Assembly (NCBI RefSeq): GCF_004340685.1
Contig: NZ_SLUN01000023.1
Span: 30,681-94,680, forward strand
Direction of reading: 5' to 3'
DNA: 64,000 nt
Source: Hydrogenispora ethanolica
GTDB lineage: Bacteria > Bacillota > UBA4882 > UBA8346
Shown here: positions 9,307-16,765 of the stretch, in pieces
Position numbering within the stretch: the first letter of the stretch is position 1
Layout: every line of letters begins with the position of its first letter
Notes under the pieces: model-generated
What the model saw: the letters and a program-made list of their open reading frames with translations, nothing else
Databases searched by the model: none
What the model was told of the DNA's origin: nothing
Made by a program: the position numbers and the translations under genes

Positions 9307-9384
9307 CGCTGATCGCTTCCTTTCCTACAGCCTCTCCCAAGGCCGTTCTCGTGCTACGCCTTCGTAAAGCCGGACCCGGCCGGA

Positions 9385-9846
9385 TTAACCGGCATCGCCC
9401 AGATAAACCGGACCCAACAGCACCCCGTCCTCCATGAGCAGTTTCTTCAGGGCTTGCGGATAGAGCCGGACTTTGCCGAATTCGTTCAGGGCCAGCCAGG
9501 CGATGCCGGTCTGATAGCTGTCGGGCACTGCCCCGTTTTGCGGCATCGCGCCCGGCCGCAAGGCGCATTCGTACATGAACTCGATCTGGTGCAGATCGCC
9601 GTCCCACTCCGCGAACTCATGGTTCTTGCCGATATACTCCCGGATGTAGCGCAGATCGCCGATCTCGATCTCGGCCCCGATCTCTTCCCGGCATTCGCGG
9701 CGCAGGGCTTCGTGCAAGGTTTCGAACGGCTCCTGGCCACCGCCGGGCAGCAAATAAAAATCGCCCCACGCGTCCCGATTCTTGGTGCACAGCAGTTTGC
9801 CGTCTTGAATAATGATGGCCTTGGCAGAATTGCGAAGTCCACGCAT
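9385..9846 (-). CDS. Nudix hydrolase
   Basis: Cleaves a nucleoside diphosphate linked to another moiety; substrate not assignable. About 153 residues with a perfect Nudix box G-x5-E-x7-REC-x-EE-x-G (residues about 34-56), in which the glutamates bind Mg2+. ATG 9846 is preferred to the upstream in-frame GTG because GGGAG lies 10 nt before the ATG but only 1 nt before the GTG. It sits between the S58 peptidase and the nitroreductase on the same strand. Confidence 0.88.
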   Translation of the reverse strand: MRGLRNSAKAIIIQDGKLLCTKNRDAWGDFYLLPGGGQEPFETLHEALRRECREEIGAEIEIGDLRYIREYIGKNHEFAEWDGDLHQIEFMYECALRPGAMPQNGAVPDSYQTGIAWLALNEFGKVRLYPQALKKLLMEDGVLLGPVYLGDAG

Positions 9847-9905
9847 GATGATCACTCTCCCTTTCCGTCGCCGCCTCTTCTCGAATCGCGGCGTTGCTTG
9901 CCGGA

Positions 9906-10874
9906 TTACGGCAACTCCAGGGCGGACCGGCCGGGAATCCCCGCCAGCGAATCGGCGGCCCGCACCGCCCGTAGCACCGCCTGCTCCATGGCCTGGGCCG
10001 CCAACAATCCGACCACGCTGATATCGGCTTCGAGCATGCCGGTACCGATGGCAAAAACCGTATCGCCATCATACAGGGTGTGCGCCGGCCGGATGGTCCG
10101 GCCGTACCCGTTGTGGGCCATCCCGGCGACCTTAGCGGCTTGCGCCTTGTTCAGGATGGCATTGGTGGCCACCACCCCGATGGTGGTGTTGCCGCAGAAA
10201 GGATTGGGTTTCCGCTCATACTGGCCGATCATCACCTGTTCCGTCCCGATGAAACTCCGCCTGTCGTCGGCCAGCGCCCCGGCAACGATCCGGCCGCTCG
10301 CCGGATCGACCACGTCGCCCAGGCAGTTCACGGCCACCAGGGCCCCCACCATGAGCTCGCCGGCCCGGTAGGCCACGCTGCCGACGCCGCCTTTCATGGC
10401 GAAATTCATGCCCCGGATCTTGCCCACCGTAGCGCCGGTTCCCGCTCCGACGCTGCCCTGCGGACAATCGTCGGCGCTCGCCTGCAGGCAGGCCTGATAA
10501 CCCATGGCCGCGTCCGGCCGGACCCGGAAATCGCCGCAGGCCAGATCGAACAGGACCGCGCCGGCCACGATCGGCACCCGGGTCACCTGGACATCGAAGC
10601 CGATCCCCCGCTCCTCCAGATAACGCATGATCCCTCCGGCCGCATCGAGGCCGAAGGCGCTGCCGCCGGTCAGGAGCACCGCATGAACCCGGTCGACCAG
10701 ATTCAAGGGATTTAACAGATCCGTCTCCCGCGTCCCGGGCGCTCCGCCCCGCACGTCGACGCCGGCCACGGCTCCCGCCTCGCAGAGTACTACCGTACAG
10801 CCGGTGGCGGCCTTCCGATCCTGCGCATGCCCGACCTTGATACCGGGGATCGCGGTAAACTGGATGGTTTCCAT
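9906..10874 (-). CDS. P1/S58 family peptidase (DmpA/NylC-like)
   Basis: N-terminal nucleophile amidase/aminopeptidase that self-cleaves into two chains. 322 residues. The processing site is visible as GNTTIGVVATNA near residue 228, where the protein should cut between Asn and Thr and expose the Thr nucleophile. Other family features are LLTGGSAFGLDAA near 70 and MKGGVGS near 162. ATG 10874 has GGAGTGA 8 nt upstream. Substrates of this family include short peptides and cyclic or nylon-type amides; here unknown. Confidence 0.85.
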   Translation of the reverse strand: METIQFTAIPGIKVGHAQDRKAATGCTVVLCEAGAVAGVDVRGGAPGTRETDLLNPLNLVDRVHAVLLTGGSAFGLDAAGGIMRYLEERGIGFDVQVTRVPIVAGAVLFDLACGDFRVRPDAAMGYQACLQASADDCPQGSVGAGTGATVGKIRGMNFAMKGGVGSVAYRAGELMVGALVAVNCLGDVVDPASGRIVAGALADDRRSFIGTEQVMIGQYERKPNPFCGNTTIGVVATNAILNKAQAAKVAGMAHNGYGRTIRPAHTLYDGDTVFAIGTGMLEADISVVGLLAAQAMEQAVLRAVRAADSLAGIPGRSALELP

Positions 10875-10913
10875 GAAATCTTTCACTCCGTTACAGTTCC
10901 GATTTTTCGCAGT

Positions 10914-11222
10914 TTATCCCACTTGCAGCCACAACATGAGAAAGGCGACTCCCACTCCGGAGGCCACCGCCGGGATCAGACCTCCCCCCAGCCAGGCGCA
11001 GAGCCCGGACGCGGCCAGCCCGAGCGATGCCGCCAGCGGATGGCCGGGAATGGCCTGAAAGGCGCCGGGGATGATTAGGGCTCCCAACGCGGTATATGGA
11101 ATATATAACAAAAAGCGGCGGACGAAGGGCGGCAGCTTCCGGTCCGAAAGCGACAGCAACGGTATCAGGCGGGGTAGATAGGTGACTGCCGTCATCCCCG
11201 CCACCAGTAAGAAAAGCTTCAC
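10914..11222 (-). CDS. azlD: AzlD family branched-chain amino acid transport subunit
   Basis: Small partner of AzlC in export of branched-chain amino acids or analogues. 102 residues, four hydrophobic segments, with the family start MTAVTYLPRLIPLL and LLYIPYTALGALIIP. GTG start overlaps the azlC TGA (GTGA), so translation is coupled. Confidence 0.88.
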   Translation of the reverse strand: MKLFLLVAGMTAVTYLPRLIPLLSLSDRKLPPFVRRFLLYIPYTALGALIIPGAFQAIPGHPLAASLGLAASGLCAWLGGGLIPAVASGVGVAFLMLWLQVG

Positions 11223-11938
11223 GCCCGTTCCTCCTCCATTTCATCCTCTTTTCGGAAAGCGGCTCCCAGGCACGCCGCGATCAGCATGGCCGCCACCAGA
11301 TTCCAGCCGCCGGACAGCAGATTCGCCATGCCCAACAGGGCGTTGATGAGTCCCGCTCCCAACGCTAGGGCGGCGATGGACCGGGCTTTTTTACACTGGG
11401 GAATCAACAACGCCACAAACATCGCATACAAGCCAATTCCCAAACTGGCTTGGACCAACGGCGGCAGGATCCCCCCGATCAGATAGCCGACCGCGGTGCC
11501 GCTGACCCAACCGCTGTACGCGGTTACCTCCAAGGCCAGCAAGTATGGGATGGTCAGGCCACCCTCCTGGGTGGCGGCCACCGCGAAGGTTTCGTCCGTG
11601 ACTCCGAAAGCCACCAGCGGCAAGAAACGGCGGTTTCTTCCCTCTAACCGGGCAGCCAGCGAAGCGCTCATTAACAAGTGCCTGAAGTTCAGCAGCAACG
11701 TGGCGATGATGATCTCCCCTATCGCCACCCCGGTCTTCAACAGGTTCAATGCCATGAACTGGCTGGCTCCGGCAAAAACAAAGACCGAAAAGGAGAGGCT
11801 CCCGCCGAAGGTCAGCGTGGCGGATTTGGCCAGCAGTCCGAAGGCTATTGCAATTGGAAAGTACCCGACCAGGATCGGAAAGCCGGTCCGGAACCCGTCC
11901 CCGGCGTGAAGTCCGGGGGCTGATGATTCTTTGCTCAC
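11219..11938 (-). CDS. azlC: AzlC family branched-chain amino acid transport permease
   Basis: Main membrane subunit of an AzlCD exporter. About 239 residues with 7-8 hydrophobic segments and the signature GYFPIAIAFGLLA near the N-terminus and VFAGASQFMALNLL near 55; FGVTDETFAVA near 110 is also typical. GTG 11938 is chosen because AGGAGG lies 6 nt upstream; an upstream in-frame TTG at 11959 would precede the Shine-Dalgarno site. Own promoter and operator lie at 12028-12075. Confidence 0.9.
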   Translation of the reverse strand: MSKESSAPGLHAGDGFRTGFPILVGYFPIAIAFGLLAKSATLTFGGSLSFSVFVFAGASQFMALNLLKTGVAIGEIIIATLLLNFRHLLMSASLAARLEGRNRRFLPLVAFGVTDETFAVAATQEGGLTIPYLLALEVTAYSGWVSGTAVGYLIGGILPPLVQASLGIGLYAMFVALLIPQCKKARSIAALALGAGLINALLGMANLLSGGWNLVAAMLIAACLGAAFRKEDEMEEERA

Positions 11939-12027
11939 CAATGTCCTCCTTGCATTCAAAAAGTCGAAGCGCTCCCGAACCGGGGCTGCCGTACGCCGGC
12001 AGGAGCGGCTGGCTTTGACCGGCCTGG

Positions 12028-12075
12028 ATCATGTCTAACATGATTTATCATAGCAAACCGGTTTGGGTTTTACAA
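12028..12075 (-). promoter_or_regulatory. azlCD promoter with operator
   Basis: Minus strand -35 TTGTAA (12070-12075), 17-nt spacer, -10 TATGAT (12047-12052). Immediately downstream lies a perfect 7-bp inverted repeat, ATCATGT-N3-ACATGAT (12028-12044), placed over the likely start of transcription, as expected for a repressor site. Confidence 0.65.
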
Positions 12076-12187
12076 CCGGAACCGGGAGTATCTCGTCATT
12101 GTAACATTTTTGTAGGGATTGGCCACGATTTTTTCGGCTCATCTTTACGGAAGGTCGAAATTTGTTTGCCTTTCAGCACAAAATCTA

Positions 12188-12216
12188 TTGTCGTTCGGGT
12201 AATTTCTGTTTAAAAT
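12188..12216 (+). promoter_or_regulatory. Candidate aguA promoter
   Basis: Plus strand TTGTCG (12188-12193), 17-nt spacer, TAAAAT (12211-12216). It lies just before the three-copy repeat array, so the array would be transcribed as a leader of about 410 nt in front of aguA. Confidence 0.5.
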
Positions 12217-12228
12217 AAAACCAGCTCT

Positions 12229-12615
12229 TTTAAAAGCCATGTGATAAAGTCCTCAAATTCGGAAATCATCCTTTCAATGGACTAAAAAACGACTTTATCA
12301 CTTGCTTTTCTGAGCTTTTGTGTTCACCCTGACCTTCGGACAGGGTTTTTCACAACGCTTTTAAAAGCCATGGGGTAAAGTCTTTCGAAACGGAAGTCAG
12401 CTTGAAAAAAGATTTAAAACGACTTTATCACTTGCTTTTCTGAGCTTTTGTGTTCACCCTGACCTTCGGGCAGGGTTTATCACAACGCTTTAAAAGCCAT
12501 GGGATGAAGTCTTGGGAACCGGAAATCAGCTTGCTAAAGGGATAAAACGATTATCCCTTGCTTCCCTGAGCTTTTGTGCTCACCCTGGCCTTCGGACAGG
12601 GTTTATCACAACGCT
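12229..12615 (+). repeat. Three tandem copies of a ~130-bp two-hairpin repeat
   Basis: Copies at about 12229-12360, 12361-12490 and 12491-12615. Each starts TTTTAAAAGCCATG, carries an outer inverted repeat (copy 1 GTGATAAAGTC / GACTTTATCAC) around a variable 40-nt centre, then TGAGCTTTTGTG, a second hairpin (CACCCTG-CCTTCG-CAGGGTTT) and ends TCACAACGCT. In copy 3 the outer arms read GGGAT / ATCCC, a compensatory change. The same unit occurs at 15478-15610 (minus) and from 63779 to the window end. Confidence 0.9.
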
Positions 12616-12636
12616 ATTAATGAACGAGGTGCATGA

Positions 12637-13680
12637 ATGAATCCGACCGACTACGGCTTTTATATGCCGCCCGAATGGGCGCCCCACAGCCGGACGATCA
12701 TGGAGTGGCCCACCCCGGACGCGGGCTGGCCCGAACCCTTCCCGGCGATCCTGCCCGCTTATACGGAAGTGGTCCGAACCATCGCCCAATTTGAGCCGGT
12801 GACGCTGATCGCCAATCCGGAGCTTCTGGCCGAGGCGCGAGTGCATTGCGGGGAGTTCGCCGCCGTTTTGCCGCTAGAGCACAATGATTCCTGGGCTCGC
12901 GACAACGGCCCAACCTTTGTGGTGAACGGACAAGGCCAAATTGCCGGGATTAACTGGATTTTTAACGCCTGGGGCGGCAAGTTCCCGTTCGAAAAAGACA
13001 ACCGGATCGCGCCGCGGCTGTTGGCCCACTTCGGCGTGGCTTGTTTCGACGCGCCGCTGGTAATGGAAGGCGGCTCGCTGCACGTGGACGGGGAAGGAAC
13101 CTTGCTGACCACCGAGGAATGCCTGCTCAATCCGAACCGCAATCCCCAGCTGACCCGCTCCCAAATCGAAGACTACCTGGGGAAATATCTCGGCGTCGGG
13201 CGGGTGATCTGGCTGAAAAACGGCTGGGTCGGCGACGATACCGACGGCCACGTCGACAATGTGGCCTGCTTTGCCGCACCCGGCAAGGTGATTGCCCAAG
13301 TCTGCTCCGATCCCGGTGATCCCAACTTCGCCGTCTCCCAGGAAAACCTGGCGCGCTTGCGGGCGGCAACCGACGCCCGGGGCCGCTCCCTGGAGATCGT
13401 CACCATTGAACAACCGCCGGCCACCGTTTATGACGGCGTCCGTTTGACCTTGAGTTACTTGAATTTTTACTTCGTGAACGGCGGAATCGTCCTGCCGGTC
13501 TTCGCTTCCCCCCGGACCGACCGGGCGGCCATCGCTACCTTGACTCGGCTCTTCCCGGAACGGCGGATCGCCAACGTGGACGGACTGGTGGTCGCCAGAG
13601 GCGGCGGAAACGTCCATTGCCTGACGCAACAGATGCCGCTGGGCCAGCCGGCCCGGTTGGATATTCGCAAATCGCTTTGA
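12637..13680 (+). CDS. aguA: Agmatine deiminase
   Basis: Hydrolyses agmatine to N-carbamoylputrescine and ammonia, the first step of the agmatine route to putrescine. 347 residues, typical length. Motifs of the guanidine-modifying fold are intact: DSWARDNGPTF near 84-94, DTDGHVDN near 202-209, and the catalytic Cys in GGGNVHCLTQQ near 330. ATG 12637 follows GAGGTG by 6 nt; an out-of-frame ATG at 12633 overlaps. The leader contains three structured repeats. Forms an operon with aguB 13 bp downstream. Confidence 0.95.
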   Translation: MNPTDYGFYMPPEWAPHSRTIMEWPTPDAGWPEPFPAILPAYTEVVRTIAQFEPVTLIANPELLAEARVHCGEFAAVLPLEHNDSWARDNGPTFVVNGQGQIAGINWIFNAWGGKFPFEKDNRIAPRLLAHFGVACFDAPLVMEGGSLHVDGEGTLLTTEECLLNPNRNPQLTRSQIEDYLGKYLGVGRVIWLKNGWVGDDTDGHVDNVACFAAPGKVIAQVCSDPGDPNFAVSQENLARLRAATDARGRSLEIVTIEQPPATVYDGVRLTLSYLNFYFVNGGIVLPVFASPRTDRAAIATLTRLFPERRIANVDGLVVARGGGNVHCLTQQMPLGQPARLDIRKSL

Positions 13681-13693
13681 TGGGGGTAAACCA

Positions 13694-14554
13694 ATGCGCA
13701 ACATTGTCGTCGCAGCGACGCAGATGAGCTGCTCCTGGAACATTGAGGAAAATATCGCCAAAGCCGAGCGGATGGTCAGAGAGGCCGCCGGTTCCGGAGG
13801 CCAGGTCATCTTGCTGCAGGAGCTTTTTGAAACTCCTTACTTCTGTCAGGAGAAACTGCCCCAGTATTACCAATACGCCCTGCCGGCCGCCGAGAACAAG
13901 GCCCTTGACCACTTCCGGCGGATCGCCCGGGAACTCCGGGTGGTGCTGCCAATCAGCTTTTATGAGCGGGACGGAGCCTCCCGCTACAATTCCCTGGCGA
14001 TGATCGACGCCGACGGCAGCGTCCTCGGCATTTACCGCAAAACCCACATTCCCTGCGGTCCCGGGTATGAGGAGCGGTTTTACTTCGAGCCGGGCGACAG
14101 CGGTTTCAAAGTCTGGCAGACGCGTTTCGGCAGGATCGGGGTCGGCATCTGCTGGGACCAATGGTTTACCGAGGCCGCCCGCTGCATGGCTTTGCAAGGC
14201 GCGGAGCTTTTGATGTACCCGACTGCCATCGGTTCGGAACCGGACCGGCCGGAAGTCGATTCCAAGACTCATTGGCAGATGGTGATGCGCGGCCATGCCG
14301 CCGCCAACATCATGCCGGTGGTGGCTTCCAACCGGATCGGCAGCGAAACGGTGGGGGGGTCGACCGTTACCTTTTACGGTTCCTCCTTCATCGCCAATGA
14401 AATCGGGGTAAAAGTGGCCGAAGCCGGCCGGAACGAGGAGACGGTGCTGCTCGCGGAGTTTGATCTGGATCAGCTGGCGCAATACCGCGACTACTGGGGG
14501 ATCTTCAAGGACCGCCGGCCGGAGATGTACCGGCTGATTAGCGATAATGAATGA
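13694..14554 (+). CDS. aguB: N-carbamoylputrescine amidase
   Basis: Converts N-carbamoylputrescine to putrescine, CO2 and ammonia. 286 residues of the nitrilase superfamily with the Glu-Lys-Cys triad in LQELFETPYF (E near 42), YRKTHIP (K near 117) and GVGICWDQWF (C near 154). The order aguA-aguB with a 13-bp gap is the usual agmatine pathway pair. Putrescine could feed the spermidine synthase gene at 18290. No arginine decarboxylase is in the window. Confidence 0.95.
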   Translation: MRNIVVAATQMSCSWNIEENIAKAERMVREAAGSGGQVILLQELFETPYFCQEKLPQYYQYALPAAENKALDHFRRIARELRVVLPISFYERDGASRYNSLAMIDADGSVLGIYRKTHIPCGPGYEERFYFEPGDSGFKVWQTRFGRIGVGICWDQWFTEAARCMALQGAELLMYPTAIGSEPDRPEVDSKTHWQMVMRGHAAANIMPVVASNRIGSETVGGSTVTFYGSSFIANEIGVKVAEAGRNEETVLLAEFDLDQLAQYRDYWGIFKDRRPEMYRLISDNE

Positions 14555-14560
14555 ATATCC

Positions 14561-14581
14561 CGGCATCCTTAACGGATGCCG
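14561..14581. terminator. Hairpin between convergent aguB and hydrolase genes
   Basis: CGGCATCC-TTAAC-GGATGCCG, a perfect 8-bp stem that contains the stop codon of the minus-strand hydrolase gene. There is no clear T run, so termination efficiency is uncertain. Confidence 0.5.
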
Positions 14582-15384
14582 GCCAAAAACTGCTGAATGC
14601 TTTCCCAGTAATCCGCGCTATCAAAAAGGTCATTATGCCCTTTGCCTTTGATCGTTGCAAGCTGCTTTGGCCCGCGCCATTCTTCAATGAGCCGCATGGA
14701 ATGGGACGGCGTGACCATGCGATCTCGCTCGGCGATGATCGCCAATAAGGGGGTTTCGATATGCGGCGCAGATAATATGGCTTCATATCGATCCCTCAGG
14801 ATCTTTTCCACCGGAATGAACGGGAATTTCCCCTTGGCTACACTCAGGATGCTGTCATACGGTGATACCAGAATGACTCCCTTGGCCCATCTCCGTCGGG
14901 CTAAAAAGGTGGCCACACCCGTTCCCAAACTTCTTCCCATCAGCACAATCCATTCCTGATCGATATCTTCCCGGCTGGCGATAGAGTCGTATATCCGCAG
15001 GGAGTCACCCAAGATCTTTTTTTCACTGGGTCTTCCCTGACTGAATCCATAACCGCGATAGTTGATCAACAAAAACGACCAACCCTCCATGTTGGCCGCT
15101 TCCTCCACCACCGCCGACAGCTCGTCGCCCTGTCCCCCAAAATAGATCACCAGCGGCGCCTTTGGTAACGGCGAGTTTTTTACCAGCCATCCATGAAGCT
15201 TTGTTTGGTCATCGGTTAAAATTTCGATGCTCTCCACCCGAGGACCCAAGGCTTCGATCCTTTTCAAATGGGTCTTGGATGCCCGTTTCCTGGTATACAA
15301 GATCTGCTCTTGAAACAGGAACAATAGTCCAATGGCGAGACCCCAGACGATCAGAATGCCGATCAATAGTTTTACGATAAGCAT
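14569..15384 (-). CDS. Membrane-anchored alpha/beta hydrolase
   Basis: Serine hydrolase of the BEM46/YfhR type; substrate unknown. 271 residues: one N-terminal membrane segment (about 3-25), then the hydrolase domain with the nucleophile elbow GRSLGTG near 146, acid Asp in AERDRMVTP near 214 and His in GKGHNDLF near 245. ATG 15384 with AAGGAAG 7 nt upstream; a TTG at 15414 is in frame but poorly placed. A single inverted copy of the ~130-bp repeat ends 94 bp before the start, so it may be a leader element here too. Confidence 0.85.
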   Translation of the reverse strand: MLIVKLLIGILIVWGLAIGLLFLFQEQILYTRKRASKTHLKRIEALGPRVESIEILTDDQTKLHGWLVKNSPLPKAPLVIYFGGQGDELSAVVEEAANMEGWSFLLINYRGYGFSQGRPSEKKILGDSLRIYDSIASREDIDQEWIVLMGRSLGTGVATFLARRRWAKGVILVSPYDSILSVAKGKFPFIPVEKILRDRYEAILSAPHIETPLLAIIAERDRMVTPSHSMRLIEEWRGPKQLATIKGKGHNDLFDSADYWESIQQFLAGIR

Positions 15385-15477
15385 TATTTTGCTTCCTTTG
15401 CTTTCAGCCTTCAACCTGGTTTCCGCAGATTCGCTTTATTGATCCGCCAAAAGACGGGCCCTATCAAAGAACTGTTT

Positions 15478-15610
15478 TAGAAGCGTTGTGATAAACCCTG
15501 TTCGAAGGACAGGGTGAACACAAAAGCTCAGAAAAGCAAGTGATAAAGTCGTTTTTTAGTCCACTGAAAGGATGATTTCCGAATGGACGACTTTATCACA
15601 TGGCTTTTAG
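15478..15610 (-). repeat. Single copy of the ~130-bp two-hairpin repeat
   Basis: Read on the minus strand it matches copy 1 of the 12.2-kb array closely over its length, including GTGATAAAGTC / GACTTTATCAC and CACCCTG-CAGGGTTTATCAC. Its 5' end abuts or supplies the stop codon of the GNAT remnant. It points toward the hydrolase gene at 14569-15384. Confidence 0.9.
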
Positions 15611-15918
15611 AAAGACAATTCCATTTGAATATCCGCCTCAAGGTATTTGTTCTGTTTCATTGGAATCTCCTGAAAACCAAATTTTCGGTACAGGATAAGC
15701 GCCGCGTTTAACCGGTGGTTGGTGTAAAGGATAATTTTCTTGACCTGCTGTTCCTTCGCCACGGCCAAACACTTTTCCATCAGCTGTCTCCCGATTTTGA
15801 GTCCTTGGTATTTTTCGGTTACCGCCAGTTTTGCAAGTTCAAAAGTACTTTCATCGATTTTTAGCAGCGAGACGGTTCCCACGATCTCCTCTTGGTATTT
15901 GGCGAAAAAAATATAACC
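15607..15918 (-). pseudogene. GNAT acetyltransferase remnant, N-terminus lost
   Basis: C-terminal two thirds of a GNAT N-acetyltransferase. In-frame sequence begins about 15918 with GYIFFAKYQEEIVGTVSLL and continues through the acetyl-CoA loop region (AVTEKYQGLKIGRQLMEK) to KMQ-like C-terminus IQMELSF. Family members normally carry about 50 more residues before GYIFFAKYQ; here that part is replaced by the AraC coding sequence in another frame. A GTG at 15882 with GAGGAG upstream could still start a 91-residue product, but it would lack the first strands and helices of the fold. Stop codon lies at the edge of the structured repeat. Confidence 0.7.
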
Positions 15919-16621
15919 CCTTTTTTGCCTTTAAAAGCCGCAGATTGCGCTGGAATTGATGGGGCGGCAGGCCATAGCATTCCCGAAACGCCCGGATCAG
16001 GTAATAAGGGCTTAACCGGGCAAACTCCGCTAACTCCGCTAAAGATATCTCCTCATGGCACCGCGCTTCGATATAGACGCGCACCCGCTTGAGAGTAGCG
16101 GTTTCCCTGCCTACGGGCCTGATCGTGCGGGCCTCGCCATATTTCCGCGTCAAGGCCGTAATGATCTGGAGCCATAACGAATCCCGTTCCAATCCGGCGG
16201 CGGATTCGGCCAAAAGATGGAATAGCTGTTGAAGTTGGCTATGTAGATCGCGGTCTTCAACCACGGCAACCCGAAAAAGCGGCAAGTGCCGTCCACGCCA
16301 GTCAATCGCATCGGCCAATCCTTGCATGAATGACTCGCTAATACAGATATTGCGGTATGCCCATCCCTCCGCTGTATCGACCTGCCCGGTATGGATCTCG
16401 CCAGGATTTAAAAGATCGATCGTCCCCGGATATACCCGCTTTGTTTCACCCCGGTACTGAAATGAACCCCGCCCGAAATCGTTAAAGCCGATGACATACG
16501 TTTCATGCATATGAGGCGGAAAGGCATGCCGGACTAGCTTCGCGCGGCACAGTTCAATTCCAGGACTGAGTGACGGCCGCCACATCGCCACACGTTCCTG
16601 CTCCATATCGCCGACCCGCAT
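15851..16621 (-). pseudogene. AraC family regulator truncated in its second HTH
   Basis: N-terminal cupin-like sensor domain (PPHMHETYVIGF near residue 35, PGTIDLLNPGEIHTGQ near 65) and the first AraC helix-turn-helix (SLAELAEFARLSPYYLIRAF near 190). After LRLLKAKK, at about 15920, homology stops; the last 25 or so residues are the neighbouring GNAT sequence read in the wrong frame. The second recognition helix, normally about 45 residues further on, is missing, so DNA binding is probably impaired. ATG 16621 with GGGGGTGA upstream. Best explained by a deletion that fused two adjacent same-strand genes. Confidence 0.75.
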
Positions 16622-16710
16622 CGTTTCACCCCCTTCCACCATCTGGATCCAAGTTAAATCTTATTATATCGCAAATTCATGGATTGCCAAGCTTTTTCAC
16701 GGAAACAATG

Positions 16711-16744
16711 AAAAACCTCCGGGCATTTTGACCGGAGGTTTTTT
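16711..16744. terminator. Strong intrinsic terminator after chitinase gene
   Basis: AACCTCCGG / CCGGAGGTT stem, 9-nt loop, A/T runs on both sides. It terminates the minus-strand chitinase transcript and could act on both strands. Confidence 0.88.
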
Positions 16745-16765
16745 CGCGCGAAGCATGATTATTTA

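Noticed and set aside
14569..15414. TTG start at 15414 for the alpha/beta hydrolase
   Set aside because: The better ATG at 15384 has AAGGAAG at 7 nt, and the extra residues would precede the membrane anchor without support.
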